The notes below the pieces were generated by a model that was not told the origin of the DNA, searched no databases, and saw only the letters and a list, made by a program, of their open reading frames with translations. Positions 15,039 to 15,048 of a DNA stretch of 15,048 bases are shown here, in pieces. The position numbers and the translations under genes were made by a program. Positions within the stretch are counted from its first letter, which is position 1; every line of letters begins with the position of its first letter. This stretch comes from an uncultured Methanobrevibacter sp. (lineage in GTDB: Archaea > Methanobacteriota > Methanobacteria > Methanobacteriales > Methanobacteriaceae), in assembly GCA_902782595.1 (NCBI GenBank), contig CACZNW010000062.1, forward strand, positions 1-15,048. Direction: 5' to 3'.

Positions 15039-15048
15039 TAATATATGC

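Noticed and set aside
1..15048. CRISPR arrays, tRNA or rRNA genes, insertion sequences, prophage or toxin-antitoxin pairs
   Set aside because: No regularly spaced repeats, cloverleaf-like GC-rich segments, transposase or phage protein motifs were seen on either strand.

Overview
This window looks like a piece of the chromosome of a methanogenic archaeon of the Methanobacteriales, most likely Methanobrevibacter or a close relative. The reasons are very AT-rich DNA, archaeal information-processing genes (aIF1A and a Rio1 kinase), hydrogenase maturation (HypD), an archaeal-type phosphoglycolate phosphatase, GGTG/GAGG-type ribosome binding sites, TATA-type promoters and T-tract terminators. The genus is inferred from gene content and cannot be proved here. 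I see no tRNA, rRNA, CRISPR array, insertion sequence or phage gene.

Left part (1-2100). The first 325 bases hold only a possible 35-residue ORF, but a strong hairpin plus T-tract terminator on the + strand lies just after it. On the minus strand follows a transglutaminase-like protease gene broken by what looks like a one-base deletion inside its conserved core. Next are rio1 and the aIF1A gene, forming a two-gene minus-strand unit for ribosome biogenesis and translation initiation.

Middle part (2101-7283). A divergent promoter region separates aIF1A from a + strand operon: moeA (molybdenum/tungsten cofactor), a free-standing GyrI-like ligand-binding protein and a small charged protein of unknown function. 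It ends in a hairpin shared with the facing minus-strand operon hypD - phosphoglycolate phosphatase - pmbA/tldE, whose genes are only 3 and 10 bases apart.

Surface glycan cluster (7357-12936, with 12933-13424 facing it). Four tightly packed + strand genes encode: a two-domain protein joining a CMP-nonulosonate cytidylyltransferase to a PseG-like UDP-sugar hydrolase, a NeuB-family nonulosonate synthase, a large GT-B-like protein that is the best candidate for the glycosyltransferase, and a MOP-family lipid-linked sugar flippase. Together they suggest hydrolysis of a UDP-sugar, condensation with phosphoenolpyruvate, CMP activation, transfer and export of a sialic-acid-like sugar, more probably of pseudaminic/legionaminic type than Neu5Ac because of the PseG-like domain. 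The upstream dehydratase, aminotransferase and N-acetyltransferase are not in the window. A convergent hexapeptide-repeat acetyltransferase may decorate the glycan.

Right edge (13443-14975). A 510-residue membrane protein with two duplicated N-terminal zinc ribbons, a pair of membrane helices and a NERD-like domain that seems to have lost its nuclease residues. The most interesting items are the fused nonulosonate enzyme with its candidate transferase, this degenerate NERD protein, and the frameshifted transglutaminase. I do not see a clearly unprecedented system.
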